Notes: generated by a model from the sequence alone, not told the origin. A stretch of 64,000 bases of DNA from Leptolinea sp964420995 (GCA_964420995.1 CAYQUX010000003.1:124001-188000); one strand, 5' to 3'; numbered from the stretch's first letter, positions 1 through 9,329 are shown. Numbers and translations: made by a program.

Positions 1-2
1 AA

Positions 3-968
3 GATGCCTTTGAAGGTCTAGCCACCATGGATGCGCTGGTTAATCCTGCTGAGAAACCCGCCTTGCTGGAAAAGATTCAACAGGAAGCCAACTACGAACT
101 TGGGCTGGTCAAAGAAAGCAAAGGTGTTAATCCTGTCAGCGAACGTGGTTCCACCATATCGCCGGCGGAGTATATCCCCCGCGTGGATGAATATGGCCCG
201 CGGTTGGTCAAAAAAATGCCTCTGGAAGCTGTCTACCAGTGCCTTTCAAAGAACGAACTCTTCCGTCTTTCCTGGGGAGCCAAGAACGCCCATGGAGATG
301 ACTGGAAGAAATTGAAGGCGGAATACGAAGAACGTTTACTGATGATGGTCAAGTCCGCCGAAAAAGAGAACTGGCTGCAACCGCAGGGTATGTATGGATA
401 CTGGCCCTGCCAGGCGGATGGCAATGACCTGATCATCTACCAGCCGGCGTCCGTCCGTAAAGACAAACCCCTTGAACTCATGCGCATGAATTTCCCGCGC
501 CAGATCGCCGGAGAGAACCTGTGCCTGGCAGACTATTTTGCCTCAGTTGAAAGCGGCAAAATGGACATAGTTGCGTTCCAGGTTGTAACCGTCGGACAGG
601 AAGCCACCGACCGATTTGACCAACTTCAACAGGCGACCGCCTACAGCGAAGCCTATTTCACCCATGGATTGGCCGTTCAAATGGCCGAAGCTGCCGCGGA
701 ATACCTGCACCGCCATGTGCGGCGTGAGATGGGACTGGAGCCTGATCAGGGGAAACGCTATTCCTGGGGATATCCGGCCATCCCGGAACTGGCCGACCAC
801 GCCAAGGTTTTCTCCCTGTTGCCCGTTGAGCAGGAACTTGGCATGAGTCTGACCTCCGCTTACCAGTTGGTACCTGAACAATCCACCGCGGCCATTATTC
901 TGCACCATCCGCGGGCAAAATATTACAACATTGGTGAAAGCCGCATTGACCAGTTGATGAAAGAGTAA
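3..968 (+). CDS. metH: Cobalamin-dependent methionine synthase, C-terminal part (partial, 5' end outside window)
   Basis: The frame is open to the left window edge (the codons before the first ATG at 27 read DAFEGLAT), so this is the 3' end of a longer gene, not a complete 313-residue protein. The visible part matches the S-adenosylmethionine-binding activation domain of MetH, which supports reductive remethylation of oxidised B12. The match includes the family-like GYPAIPEL segment near residue 255 and a closing HPRAKYYNIG resembling the E. coli HPDSKYYAV motif. The preceding DAFEGLA-MDAL segment matches the end of the B12-binding region. The enzyme makes methionine from homocysteine and methyl-THF. 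The N-terminal homocysteine and folate domains would lie upstream, so whether this is full-length MetH or a split form cannot be seen here. Confidence 0.88.
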   Translation, partial: DAFEGLATMDALVNPAEKPALLEKIQQEANYELGLVKESKGVNPVSERGSTISPAEYIPRVDEYGPRLVKKMPLEAVYQCLSKNELFRLSWGAKNAHGDDWKKLKAEYEERLLMMVKSAEKENWLQPQGMYGYWPCQADGNDLIIYQPASVRKDKPLELMRMNFPRQIAGENLCLADYFASVESGKMDIVAFQVVTVGQEATDRFDQLQQATAYSEAYFTHGLAVQMAEAAAEYLHRHVRREMGLEPDQGKRYSWGYPAIPELADHAKVFSLLPVEQELGMSLTSAYQLVPEQSTAAIILHHPRAKYYNIGESRIDQLMKE

Positions 969-1173
969 ATGGATCGATAGGATCACCGATTCCTGAATCC
1001 GGCGGAAAACTCACCCGGGAACAGATCACTCACCTTATGACACCATTGTTATCCGATGGCGCGAGGATAGGAAGGTGATGGTTTGCCAATGAGTTGGTGG
1101 AGGAATTACGCGCGTTTTTCCGGTATGATTACGCAGCCGAAATCTTGTAAGCGGTCATAAAGAAGGTGTAATC
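969..1173. other. Intergenic gap with a weak promoter-like box
   Basis: No gene is supported here. A TATGAT box at 1124-1129 lies about 45 bases before the next start and may be a -10 element; no convincing -35 box is visible. The only reading frames are tiny and lack coding features. Confidence 0.3.
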
Positions 1174-1629
1174 TTGCTTAAACCATCGGGAAAAATCTAC
1201 AGATTCATTGTCACGTTCTTTTTGATTGCCATGGCCGGATTGACCCTCTACTCATCCGTTCAAGGCTATCGACTCGCAACTGCTTCCGTGGATGGATTAA
1301 CCGGCGATGACATGGTCACTGCCTGGGATAAGCGTTTGCGAAAAGTCCGCAACATTCTTCCGGAATACGGCACCATCGGTTACATGGCTGACTGGGATAT
1401 TCCGGGTTACAAATACGGCTCAAGCGACCAGGAAGTGGAATTTCTGCTCGCGCAATACACAGTCGCTCCGCTTGTATTGGAACGCGGCAGCGATCATGAC
1501 CTGATCCTGGGCAATTTCAGCGACAACGGCGATCCCCAGAAGATGGAAAATGTGCAAAAGCAATTGGGATTAAGGATCATTCAACCGTACTCCAACGAAA
1601 TCTTCCTGATGGAGCGGCTAGAGAAATGA
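1174..1629 (+). CDS. Small membrane-anchored protein of unknown function
   Basis: A 151-residue protein starting at TTG, chosen because AGAAGG at 1161-1166 is a good ribosome site at normal spacing. One hydrophobic segment (about residues 10-28) anchors the N-terminus; the remaining 120 residues are hydrophilic and probably extracytoplasmic. I do not recognise a named family. Its stop overlaps the start of the next gene by four bases (ATGA), so the two are translationally coupled. It may therefore be an accessory factor of the adjoining membrane glycosyltransferase; that role is inference. Confidence 0.75.
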   Translation: MLKPSGKIYRFIVTFFLIAMAGLTLYSSVQGYRLATASVDGLTGDDMVTAWDKRLRKVRNILPEYGTIGYMADWDIPGYKYGSSDQEVEFLLAQYTVAPLVLERGSDHDLILGNFSDNGDPQKMENVQKQLGLRIIQPYSNEIFLMERLEK

Positions 1630-3023
1630 GCTACCTCGTCTACCTCACCCTCTTACCTCCCCTTCTGCTGGGTTTCCTGCTGGCCGTCTGGATCACCCTA
1701 CCCTCTCGCAAGATCAATTGGCTTTTTTTGATCTCGATAGGCATCCCGCTGGGTTTTGGTTTGACCGCCTGTCTGTTATTCCTCTGGTCCACTATATTCA
1801 ATCCCTCCTTTCCCGGGTACTGGATCATCGAATGGTTGTTGATTGTCTGCCTGGCTTTTCTTCTGTGGAAAAACCGCGACACCATCCGCAAGAATTTGCC
1901 CGAGCCGCGAAAATGGTCGTGGTTGGACTGGCTGTGCGCGTCTGGATTTCTTGTCGTAATCATCATCGGTCTGGTTGCCTTTTGTGACTATACGAATGCC
2001 AACCCACACGGACGTTATGACGCCTGGGCTATTTGGACCGTTCGCGCCCGCATGCTCGCCCGCGGCGGCGAACACTGGAAATCAGTTTTTGTTCCCCCTG
2101 TCTTTCATGCCGATTATCCCCTGCTGGTTCCGCTAACCATCGCCCGCTCGTGGATCATCGCCGGCACAGAATCGCAGCGCATACCCCCGGCCGTTGCCGG
2201 TTTGTTCACCTTTGCCTCTGCCGGAATACTGACTGGCGCCTTATTCTCTCTGGGGAAAAAGAAACTCGCCTGGCTGGCCGGCGCCATCTTCCTTAGCACA
2301 CCCTGGGTGATCTATTTTGGTTCACTCCAGTTTGCTGACCTGCCTCTGGCTGCCTTAATGCTCTCGGCTGTCGCCTGTCTTTGCCTTGCGTTTCAGCAAG
2401 GGGAACTGGCCAACCGCTGGTTCATCCTATCCGGAATTTTCAGCGGCCTGGCCACCTGGACGAAAAATGAAGGCCAGTTGTTCCTGGCGGTTTTTCTTGT
2501 CGTGGCAGGTCTGGTTGTTTTTCTTGTGTTCCGAAAAAACAAACCTTTCATGCAATTGGGCAGCCTTTTGATGGGTTTGCTGCTGCCAGCAGTGGTCGTG
2601 TTGCTTTTTAAATTCACACTGGCGCCAGCCAATGATGTGGTGGATACCGGCAACCTGTCTGGCACATTTTCTCAACTGGTCTCACTTCCACGATACATGG
2701 AAGTGGTCCACGCGCTGCAAGAGTATCCCAAAGGATTTGGCGGATGGGCAGCACCCGTGCCATTGGTATTTCTGCTGTTCTGGCTCGTCTTAAAGCCCGG
2801 GATTAACAACCAGAATAAAATTCCCATCCTGACTCTTTCTGCACTTTTAATCGGCCAATGGATCGGGTATTTCCTGATCTATGTCATCACCCCGCATGGC
2901 CTGCAAATCCATGTCAACCAGTCATATGACCGGTTATTGATGCACATGTATCCGTCATTTCTCCTGCTTCTCTTCCTGTTTTTGCCGCCGGTGGAAGAAT
3001 TGTTAAAACGCGATTTAAACTGA
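1626..3023 (+). CDS. GT39-like polytopic membrane glycosyltransferase
   Basis: A 465-residue, highly hydrophobic protein with about ten to twelve predicted membrane segments. After the first three segments comes a hydrophilic loop with GRYDAWAIW and, further on, ADYPLL, as in ArnT/PMT-type (GT-C fold) enzymes where the first extracellular loop carries the catalytic acid. Such enzymes transfer a sugar from a polyprenyl-phosphate donor to lipids or proteins on the outer face of the membrane. Donor and acceptor cannot be told from sequence. It is coupled to the small membrane protein upstream by a four-base overlap. Confidence 0.7.
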   Translation: MSYLVYLTLLPPLLLGFLLAVWITLPSRKINWLFLISIGIPLGFGLTACLLFLWSTIFNPSFPGYWIIEWLLIVCLAFLLWKNRDTIRKNLPEPRKWSWLDWLCASGFLVVIIIGLVAFCDYTNANPHGRYDAWAIWTVRARMLARGGEHWKSVFVPPVFHADYPLLVPLTIARSWIIAGTESQRIPPAVAGLFTFASAGILTGALFSLGKKKLAWLAGAIFLSTPWVIYFGSLQFADLPLAALMLSAVACLCLAFQQGELANRWFILSGIFSGLATWTKNEGQLFLAVFLVVAGLVVFLVFRKNKPFMQLGSLLMGLLLPAVVVLLFKFTLAPANDVVDTGNLSGTFSQLVSLPRYMEVVHALQEYPKGFGGWAAPVPLVFLLFWLVLKPGINNQNKIPILTLSALLIGQWIGYFLIYVITPHGLQIHVNQSYDRLLMHMYPSFLLLLFLFLPPVEELLKRDLN

Positions 3024-3038
3024 CAGGTATGGCTGCGG

Positions 3039-3050
3039 TATAATTTTTTT
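3039..3050 (+). promoter_or_regulatory. Promoter -10 box of coaX placed for a leaderless transcript
   Basis: A perfect TATAAT at 3039-3044 is followed by six T residues and then the coaX ATG at 3051. With the usual distance from -10 box to start site, transcription would begin at or next to the A of the ATG. No Shine-Dalgarno sequence precedes the ATG. A near-identical arrangement occurs before glnE at 27187-27203. There is no strong -35 box. Confidence 0.6.
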
Positions 3051-3824
3051 ATGCTGCTGACCATAGACATCGGAAACACAAACATCACCATCGGCTGTTA
3101 TGACGGCGACGTATTGGGAAGCCGTTGGCGGCTGGCTACCGATCATGAACGCATGGCCGATGAATATGGTATTCAACTGGCCAGCCTTCTCAGGCATGTT
3201 GATGTAAAAGCCGCGGACATTCAGGCAATTTGTCTGGCCTCGGTGGTCCCACCACTTACCGGCCGGATTGTGCAGGCCTGCCGCCAGTATTTAAATCATG
3301 ATCCTTTCATCATTGACTCATCTATCAACATTGGTGTATCCATCCTGACGGATGATCCGGCATCCGTGGGCGCCGACCGTCTGGTTGACGCAGCCGCCGT
3401 CCAGAAGTTATACGGAGGACCCGCCTGTATCGTCGATTTTGGCACGGCCACCACTTTTGACGCGTTGGACAAACAGGGGAACTACCTCGGCGGAGCCATT
3501 GCCCCGGGAATTGGTATTTCCGCGGACGCGTTATTCCAGCGCACATCCAAGCTGCCTCGTGTTGACCTGGTACGGCCGCCTTCCGTGATAGGAAAGAACA
3601 CCATCCACGCCATGCAATCTGGCCTGTTATTCGGCTATGTTTGCATGGTGGAAGGTATGGTGGCTCGATTCAGGGAAATTCTGGGCGTCGATATGAAAGT
3701 GATCGGCACCGGCGGTCTGGCGGAGATAGTGGCCGGCGAAACAAAAGCCATCCAGATCATCGCCCCCTGGCTGACCCTGGATGGATTGCGCATGATCTGG
3801 GAGATGAACCAAAAGCATGAATAA
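3051..3824 (+). CDS. coaX: Type III pantothenate kinase
   Basis: CoaX phosphorylates pantothenate with ATP in the first step of coenzyme A synthesis and, unlike CoaA, is not feedback-inhibited by CoA. The 257-residue length is normal. Visible ASKHA-fold motifs are DIGNTN (residues 6-11, phosphate 1), GADR (107-110) and DFGTATT (129-135, phosphate 2). Its last codons overlap the start of coaBC by eight bases, so the first three CoA-pathway activities are made from one message. Confidence 0.95.
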   Translation: MLLTIDIGNTNITIGCYDGDVLGSRWRLATDHERMADEYGIQLASLLRHVDVKAADIQAICLASVVPPLTGRIVQACRQYLNHDPFIIDSSINIGVSILTDDPASVGADRLVDAAAVQKLYGGPACIVDFGTATTFDALDKQGNYLGGAIAPGIGISADALFQRTSKLPRVDLVRPPSVIGKNTIHAMQSGLLFGYVCMVEGMVARFREILGVDMKVIGTGGLAEIVAGETKAIQIIAPWLTLDGLRMIWEMNQKHE

Positions 3825-5037
3825 TCCATTGAAGGACAAACATGTCATTCTCGGGATCACCGGCTCAATAGCCGCCTACAAGGGTGCCGACCTGGCTTCC
3901 AAATTAACCCAGGCCGGTGCCATTGTCGATGTCATTCTGACTGAATCGGCGTGCAGATTTATTTCCCCCCTGACCTTTCAATCAGTTACCGGGCGAAAAG
4001 CGTCAACCGAGGCCGACCTGTGGGGCGGCGAAGGTCATGTGGTTCATGTGACTCTCGGGCACAATGCCGACCTGGTGATCATCGCTCCAGCATCAGCCAA
4101 CACCATGGCCAAACTGGCCTTGGGTTTGGCGGATAATCTTCTTTCTGTCACCGTACTGGCGTCTTCCGCCCCGTTGATTCTGGCACCAGCCATGGACGCC
4201 GATATGTACAATCAACCTGTCACGCTGGCAAATGTTGAAAAACTTCGCCAGCGCGGCGCGGTCATCGTCGGTCCCGAGAGCGGGCATCTGGCCTCAGGGC
4301 TGATCGGCCCCGGCCGCATGAGTGAACCAGTGGAGATTGTCAACCAGGCGCGTTTTGTCCTCAGCCGTGGTGGAAAACTGGCCGGATGCAAGGTTGTGGT
4401 AACAGCCGGTGGCACTTCGGAGCCTATCGACCCGGTTCGGGTGATCACCAACCGCTCGTCCGGGAAACAGGGACACGCGCTGGCCCAGGCGGCTCTTGAT
4501 ATGGGCTGCGATGTCACACTGATCAGTTCAGCCCGAAACCTGCCAGTTCCTGCCGGAGCGGAACTGATCACCGTGAATACCGCTCAACAGATGCTGGATG
4601 AGGTCAATAAATCCATGGATCAAACCGACCTGTTGATCATGGCGGCTGCCGTGGCAGACTTTCGCCCATTCCGTCCATCCAGTGAAAAAATCAAAAAAGA
4701 TGACGGTGTGCCGGTCATACGTCTCGAAAAAACGGCGGACATTCTGGCAGAAGTAGCCAGAAGACGCGAACAAACTGGCTTCCCCCGGCGGGTTATTGGA
4801 TTTGCCGCCGAAAGTGAATCCCTGGTGGAGAATGCCTCACGCAAAATAAAACAGAAACGTCTGGACCTGATCGCGGCCAATGATATTTCCGCTGATGACG
4901 CAGGATTTGAGGTGGATACCAATCGGGTCGTCCTTCTCTTCCCGGATGGTTCCACGCAAGAATTGGGACTACAATCAAAAATGGAGGCTGCCCAGGCTAT
5001 CATGAATACCGCGTCAGCCTGGTTTGAAAAGCGTTGA
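3817..5037 (+). CDS. coaBC: Bifunctional phosphopantothenoylcysteine decarboxylase / phosphopantothenate-cysteine ligase
   Basis: A 406-residue CoaBC (Dfp). The N-terminal CoaC flavoprotein half shows GSIAAYKG, PASANT-like PASANTMAKL (about residue 91) and PAMDADMY; the C-terminal CoaB ligase half shows TAGGTSEPID, NRSSGKQG and AAAVADFRP. Together they convert 4'-phosphopantothenate and cysteine to 4'-phosphopantetheine. Oddity: in the substrate flap, where Dfp/HAL3 proteins usually read LACG, this protein reads LASG; the residue is Ser160 (codon TCA at 4294-4296). That cysteine is known to act in the final reduction step in HAL3/Dfp. It overlaps both neighbours. Confidence 0.95.
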   Translation: MNNPLKDKHVILGITGSIAAYKGADLASKLTQAGAIVDVILTESACRFISPLTFQSVTGRKASTEADLWGGEGHVVHVTLGHNADLVIIAPASANTMAKLALGLADNLLSVTVLASSAPLILAPAMDADMYNQPVTLANVEKLRQRGAVIVGPESGHLASGLIGPGRMSEPVEIVNQARFVLSRGGKLAGCKVVVTAGGTSEPIDPVRVITNRSSGKQGHALAQAALDMGCDVTLISSARNLPVPAGAELITVNTAQQMLDEVNKSMDQTDLLIMAAAVADFRPFRPSSEKIKKDDGVPVIRLEKTADILAEVARRREQTGFPRRVIGFAAESESLVENASRKIKQKRLDLIAANDISADDAGFEVDTNRVVLLFPDGSTQELGLQSKMEAAQAIMNTASAWFEKR

Positions 5038-6200
5038 GTAGATTCTGGAAAGGTAAATTTCTATTCTTTCTTTTACCACTCCTGGTCTCGTGCCAGGTAG
5101 TCGGTTTTTCTCCATCCGTCCAGGAAACTGCAACACCTTCCTTGATCACAATCCCTACGTTGGATCAGAATCCAATTTCCCCACCCGATTCTACGGTGTT
5201 GGAACCTTCGCCAGTTGAACCCTCGCCTGAACCCGCAATAATTAATCCATTAACCGGACTCGGGGTGGACGATCCATCAAAATTGGACCGGCTTCCGGTG
5301 ATGATCAAAGTATCCAACTATCCAAGGACCGGAAGGCCGCACGCCGGGCTGTCCTCTGCGGACATTGTTTTTGATTACTTTATCGGAGAAATGTTCAATC
5401 GCTTCCTGGCGTTATTTTATGGAAACGACGCTTCCCAGGTGGGACCGATTCGCTCGGGCAGACTGGTGGACGCCCAGCTTGCCAACATGTTCCGCAGTGT
5501 ACTGGTCTATGGCAACGCCGATGAACGCGTGGATACCGTGCTGGATGCCGACCTCGGCGCTCGCGCGATCGCCTATAAATACGCGCCCTGTCCCCCTGTT
5601 TGTGGTGATGATACCCATAGCGTGACTGGCGTGTTCGCGGATTCTGCCGGAGTGACCGAACTCGCACGCTCAAAAGGTGTCGTTCAAGAAAAACCTGGCC
5701 TGCAATTTGCAACCTTCACAAACGAGCCGCCGCCCGGTGGGCAGGTTGCCAGCCAGGTTCTTATTCAATATGCTGAGATCAATCGAGGGGAATGGCAGTA
5801 TGACGCCGCTTCCGGAAAATACCTGCGCTGGATAGAAGACGGCAATGAAGGCGAGCCTTTGACAATGATCCCGCTGGTGGATCGTAACAATGGCGCTCAG
5901 CTCGGTTTTTCGAACCTGATTGTGTTGTCCACATTCTATATTGAGTACAACCGCACCCTGCACAATATTGATCTTTGGAACAACCTGGGGCCTCAAACAG
6001 CGGTTTACTTTAGAGATGGGATGAAATATGACGGGAAATGGACATTGCGCGACCACTCTCAACCATTTGAATTCCTGCAGCAAGATGGCACTCCCATGCC
6101 TCTGAAACCCGGCAATACCTGGATTGTTCTGGCCGGCATCAGTTCCCAGTTTTCAAATCCGCAAGGCGGACGATTTGAACTCTTCTTTTATGTGCCATAA
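5034..6200 (+). CDS. DUF3048 (YerB-type) surface lipoprotein, copy 1
   Basis: A 388-residue lipoprotein starting at TTG, which overlaps the coaBC stop. A signal peptide ends in LVSC (lipid-modified Cys20), followed by a Pro/Ser/Thr-rich linker to about residue 65 and then a DUF3048 domain. Conserved blocks shared with the next gene include NPLTGLGVDDP, the YFIGE-NRF region, and VGPIRSGRL. YerB-like proteins are of unknown biochemical function and sit on the outer face of the membrane. It is a tandem duplicate of the following gene, with only 12 bases between them. Confidence 0.85.
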   Translation: MSRFWKGKFLFFLLPLLVSCQVVGFSPSVQETATPSLITIPTLDQNPISPPDSTVLEPSPVEPSPEPAIINPLTGLGVDDPSKLDRLPVMIKVSNYPRTGRPHAGLSSADIVFDYFIGEMFNRFLALFYGNDASQVGPIRSGRLVDAQLANMFRSVLVYGNADERVDTVLDADLGARAIAYKYAPCPPVCGDDTHSVTGVFADSAGVTELARSKGVVQEKPGLQFATFTNEPPPGGQVASQVLIQYAEINRGEWQYDAASGKYLRWIEDGNEGEPLTMIPLVDRNNGAQLGFSNLIVLSTFYIEYNRTLHNIDLWNNLGPQTAVYFRDGMKYDGKWTLRDHSQPFEFLQQDGTPMPLKPGNTWIVLAGISSQFSNPQGGRFELFFYVP

Positions 6201-6212
6201 CCGAAGATATAG

Positions 6213-7484
6213 ATGACAATGAATCGGCGTATTTTTATCGCGGTCATCATGAGCATGTATCTCACCACTTCACTAATGGGGTGCAAACCGGTAGAGAAAG
6301 CTTTACCGGTTACTGAAGTTACTGAGGTTACTGAGGTTACTGAGGTTACAGCGTACACCCCCACAATACAAATTGAACCTGCACGAGAAAACACCATTGT
6401 GCCAACCCTGACGGAAACTGCAACATCAACCCCGCCGCCCCCGCCAACAGATACACCAATTCCTACTCTCACGTCCACCATCGAGGCGGTGCATTACGGG
6501 CCGGACCGCTTCCCCAAAGATATCAACCCCTTCACCGGCTTGAAAGTTGACGACCCCGCTGTTTTGGATCGCCGCCCGGTGATGGTTAAGGTGACGAATT
6601 TTCCGCCCAGTGGACGCCCTCAATTCGGGCTATCTATGGCAGATCTTGTATTTGAATATTTTATCGGCGAGGGGATGAATCGCTTCTCAGCCATTTTCTA
6701 CGGACAAAAACCGGAAAAAGTGGGACCTGTTCGTTCAGCTCGTCTGGCAGACTTGCAGCTGGCTACCATGTATCAAACCGTATTTGCCTATGCCAGCGCC
6801 GATCCTCGTGTTCGCAACACACTGAGAGCCGAGTTGGACGGGCTGGCTATCACAGTCCGGGAATCGACCTGCCCGGCTTTATGTGATACCGGCGCTCACA
6901 CGGTCAATTCAGTCTTCGCAAACCTGACCAAGTTCGATGACTATCTGAAAACCAACAAAATCAACAATTACAGGCAGATCGTAACCGGCATGGTTTTTGA
7001 TTCATTTCCGCCGGATATTGAATTTTCTGAGGGAAATTCCGTTCGCATCCGGTATAATGACCTTAACGTAAGTGAATGGAGATATGATCCCTCTCAACGC
7101 AAGTATCTCCGTTGGACTGAATCAACAATCCCAGAAAACCCTGTAAAACTGGTTCCTCTCAACGACCAGTTAACCGGGGATCAATTGGCGTTTGACAATG
7201 TCGTTCTTCTATATGCCCGCTACAATGAATACAATCCTACATTGCATAATATTGAATTGTGGGCCAACAAAAAAGCGCGCAAAGCAATATTCTTCCGGGA
7301 TGGCCGCATGATTCCCGGATTCTGGCGGTCGCCTGTAAACGAAATGCCCATGACCTTCTTTGATGAGAAGAACAAGGCGCTGCCCTTGAAACCGGGTAAT
7401 ACCTGGTTTGTCATACTTGGGCTTGAATCCACCATTGACCAGATAGAAGATGGTCAATGGAATGCTCAATTCAATATTCCCTGA
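6213..7484 (+). CDS. DUF3048 (YerB-type) surface lipoprotein, copy 2
   Basis: A 423-residue paralogue of the preceding gene. The signal peptide ends in SLMGC (Cys24). A 60-residue low-complexity linker follows, containing a four-fold Val-Thr-Glu repeat coded by 9-bp units, then Thr/Pro stretches. The DUF3048 domain starts near residue 100 and keeps the same blocks (NPFTGLKVDDP, YFIGEGMNRF, VGPVRSARL, NPTLHNIELW). Another in-frame ATG two codons later (6219) is equally possible as start. Function unknown; surface location is inferred from the lipobox. Confidence 0.85.
   Translation: MTMNRRIFIAVIMSMYLTTSLMGCKPVEKALPVTEVTEVTEVTEVTAYTPTIQIEPARENTIVPTLTETATSTPPPPPTDTPIPTLTSTIEAVHYGPDRFPKDINPFTGLKVDDPAVLDRRPVMVKVTNFPPSGRPQFGLSMADLVFEYFIGEGMNRFSAIFYGQKPEKVGPVRSARLADLQLATMYQTVFAYASADPRVRNTLRAELDGLAITVRESTCPALCDTGAHTVNSVFANLTKFDDYLKTNKINNYRQIVTGMVFDSFPPDIEFSEGNSVRIRYNDLNVSEWRYDPSQRKYLRWTESTIPENPVKLVPLNDQLTGDQLAFDNVVLLYARYNEYNPTLHNIELWANKKARKAIFFRDGRMIPGFWRSPVNEMPMTFFDEKNKALPLKPGNTWFVILGLESTIDQIEDGQWNAQFNIP
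6309..6349 (+). repeat. Short tandem repeat, 9-bp unit, four copies plus a partial one
   Basis: Four head-to-tail units of GTTACTGAR (6309-6344) are followed by GTTAC. The unit length is a multiple of three, so copy-number change would add or remove Val-Thr-Glu in the linker of the lipoprotein without breaking the frame. Confidence 0.9.
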
Positions 7485-7489
7485 TACCC

Positions 7490-8218
7490 ATGAGAATACT
7501 GGTCATCTCCGACATTCATGCCAACCTGACCGCGCTTGACGCGGTACTGGCGGATGCCGGTCAAGTGGATGCCGTCTGGTGTCTGGGCGATCTTGTCGGG
7601 TATGGGCCTGATCCCAACGAAGTGATTGACCGTATTGCCAACCTGTCCTATACGGTTTGCATCCTGGGGAATCATGATGCGGCCGCCCTTGGTCAGATTG
7701 ACATGGACAGCTTCAATTCCGAAGCCAGGGAAACCACCATCTGGAATCAGGAAAACCTGACCAAAGAAAGCAAGCTTTATCTAACCGGCCTGAGAAAGAA
7801 AACCGTGCGACATGGTTTTACCCTGACACACGGAAGTCCAAGAAATTCAATCTGGGAATATCTCCTGGATGTTGAAAGTGCCGCGGATAATCTTGATTAC
7901 TTTGCCACACCTTTTTGTCTGGTTGGGCATACACACATTCCGGTGATTTACCATACGAAAAATGGTAAATCGTCCCTCTACGCCATGAATTCTGATAATC
8001 CGTTAAGTACCCAGTTGACCGGCCGGGCGATCCTTAATCCCGGCTCGGTTGGGCAGCCGCGTGACGCCGACCCCCGCGCGTGCTATGCTATATTAGATTT
8101 GCGCGATAAGACCTGGGATCTACGGCGTATCGCCTATGACATTTCTGCCGTGCAACAAAGAATTCTCCGGGCTGGTCTTCCCGTTCGTAATGGCGACCGC
8201 CTATTCGGTGGTTGGTAG
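7490..8218 (+). CDS. Calcineurin-like metallophosphoesterase (YfcE/MJ0936 type)
   Basis: A 242-residue cytoplasmic phosphoesterase. The start at 7490 is chosen because the product then begins directly with the first metal motif (MRILVISDIHAN); an upstream in-frame ATG would overlap the previous gene by 28 bases. Motifs in order: D-x-H (SDIH), GDLVGYGP, GNHD(AA), and the late GHTHIP plus LNPGSVGQPR typical of this subfamily. Members hydrolyse phosphodiesters with two metals; the natural substrate is uncertain. It lies five bases after the DUF3048 gene and is probably cotranscribed. Confidence 0.88.
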   Translation: MRILVISDIHANLTALDAVLADAGQVDAVWCLGDLVGYGPDPNEVIDRIANLSYTVCILGNHDAAALGQIDMDSFNSEARETTIWNQENLTKESKLYLTGLRKKTVRHGFTLTHGSPRNSIWEYLLDVESAADNLDYFATPFCLVGHTHIPVIYHTKNGKSSLYAMNSDNPLSTQLTGRAILNPGSVGQPRDADPRACYAILDLRDKTWDLRRIAYDISAVQQRILRAGLPVRNGDRLFGGW

Positions 8219-8287
8219 TAACGGGAACATTTTTACCGTTTCAGTCGTCAATTCGGTGGAAAAATCATCAGGTGTGGAGGAGATTGT

Positions 8288-9247
8288 ATGAACCGAATCG
8301 GATTATCTCTAATTGTCATGGCATTTCTGCTTTCCGGTTGTTCAGCACCGGCAAGTTCAATGGAAATGCCCTATGAGCAGAAAACCTTTGAAGGCAATGC
8401 TGTTCCGGCAGCCCCTATGGCTGTTGCCCCCATGCAGGCCGATACGGCGAATTTTGAAGCTTCCGGTTCCGGCGGGAATGCATCTGCTGTCGATCAGATG
8501 ATCATGCAGAATGCCTCCATCGCTATCGCGGTGGCTGACCCGGCCAGGTCAATGGATGAGATCATCAAGATGGCCGAAGAGATGAAAGGGTCGGTAGCCA
8601 ATTCCAATATCTACAAAACACACAACGAAAATGGATTGGAACTCCCCGAAGCGCATCTGACCATCCGCGTTCCAGCCGACCGGATGACCGAAGCCATGGA
8701 GCGCATTAAAGCACAGGTGCCTGATCCAGCCACCGACGTGTTGTCTGAAACACGCACCGGTCAAAATGTAACCAAAGAATACACTGATCTTAAGAGCCGC
8801 CTGAAGAATCTGGAAGAAGCCGAAGCCCAATTGCGAGAGATCATGGCTTCCGCTACCCGCACGGAAGATGTCATGTCTGTGTTCAACCAATTGACCCAGG
8901 TACGCGAGCAGATCGAGGTGATTAAAGGCCAGATGAAGTATTACGAAGAATCGACGGCCATGTCATCGATCGAGATCACCGTACGGTCGAAATCCGGCAT
9001 CGCTCCATTGTCCATCGGTGGTTGGCAGCCGGCTGGTGTTGCACGGGATTCAATTCAATCTTTGATTAATGTTCTTCAGTTCTTCGCAGACACAGCTATC
9101 AGAATTGTTCTCTTCCTAATCCCCGTATTACTCGTTTTATTCCTTCCGGTCTGGCTGGCGTTCCTGATCATCCGGGCTCTTGTGAGACGCAGAAGGGCAA
9201 AGAAAGAAGCCGTCAAAGCCGGGGATGAACCGGTAGAAGCTGCCTGA
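8288..9247 (+). CDS. DUF4349 lipoprotein with C-terminal membrane segment
   Basis: A 319-residue protein preceded by a strong GGAGGAG ribosome site. The signal peptide ends in LLSGC (Cys18). Residues about 70-235 match the DUF4349 pattern: a conserved strand-rich beginning, LTIRVPADRM, and a long predicted coiled coil (Glu/Leu/Lys-rich, about residues 155-220). A transmembrane segment (about 270-298) and a basic tail follow. DUF4349 proteins are membrane-anchored with unknown function. A strong terminator follows, so this gene ends its transcription unit. Confidence 0.85.
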   Translation: MNRIGLSLIVMAFLLSGCSAPASSMEMPYEQKTFEGNAVPAAPMAVAPMQADTANFEASGSGGNASAVDQMIMQNASIAIAVADPARSMDEIIKMAEEMKGSVANSNIYKTHNENGLELPEAHLTIRVPADRMTEAMERIKAQVPDPATDVLSETRTGQNVTKEYTDLKSRLKNLEEAEAQLREIMASATRTEDVMSVFNQLTQVREQIEVIKGQMKYYEESTAMSSIEITVRSKSGIAPLSIGGWQPAGVARDSIQSLINVLQFFADTAIRIVLFLIPVLLVLFLPVWLAFLIIRALVRRRRAKKEAVKAGDEPVEAA

Positions 9248-9271
9248 ACCATTACTAAATTTGAAACCTGA

Positions 9272-9308
9272 GACGGCGATCGATATTATTAGATCGCCGT
9301 CTTTTTCG
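9272..9308 (+). terminator. Rho-independent terminator after the DUF4349 gene
   Basis: A perfect 10-bp stem, GACGGCGATC (9272-9281) with GATCGCCGTC (9292-9301), a 10-base AT-rich loop, then a run of five T. Confidence 0.92.
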
Positions 9309-9329
9309 TTTGGGTGGATTATCAAATGC

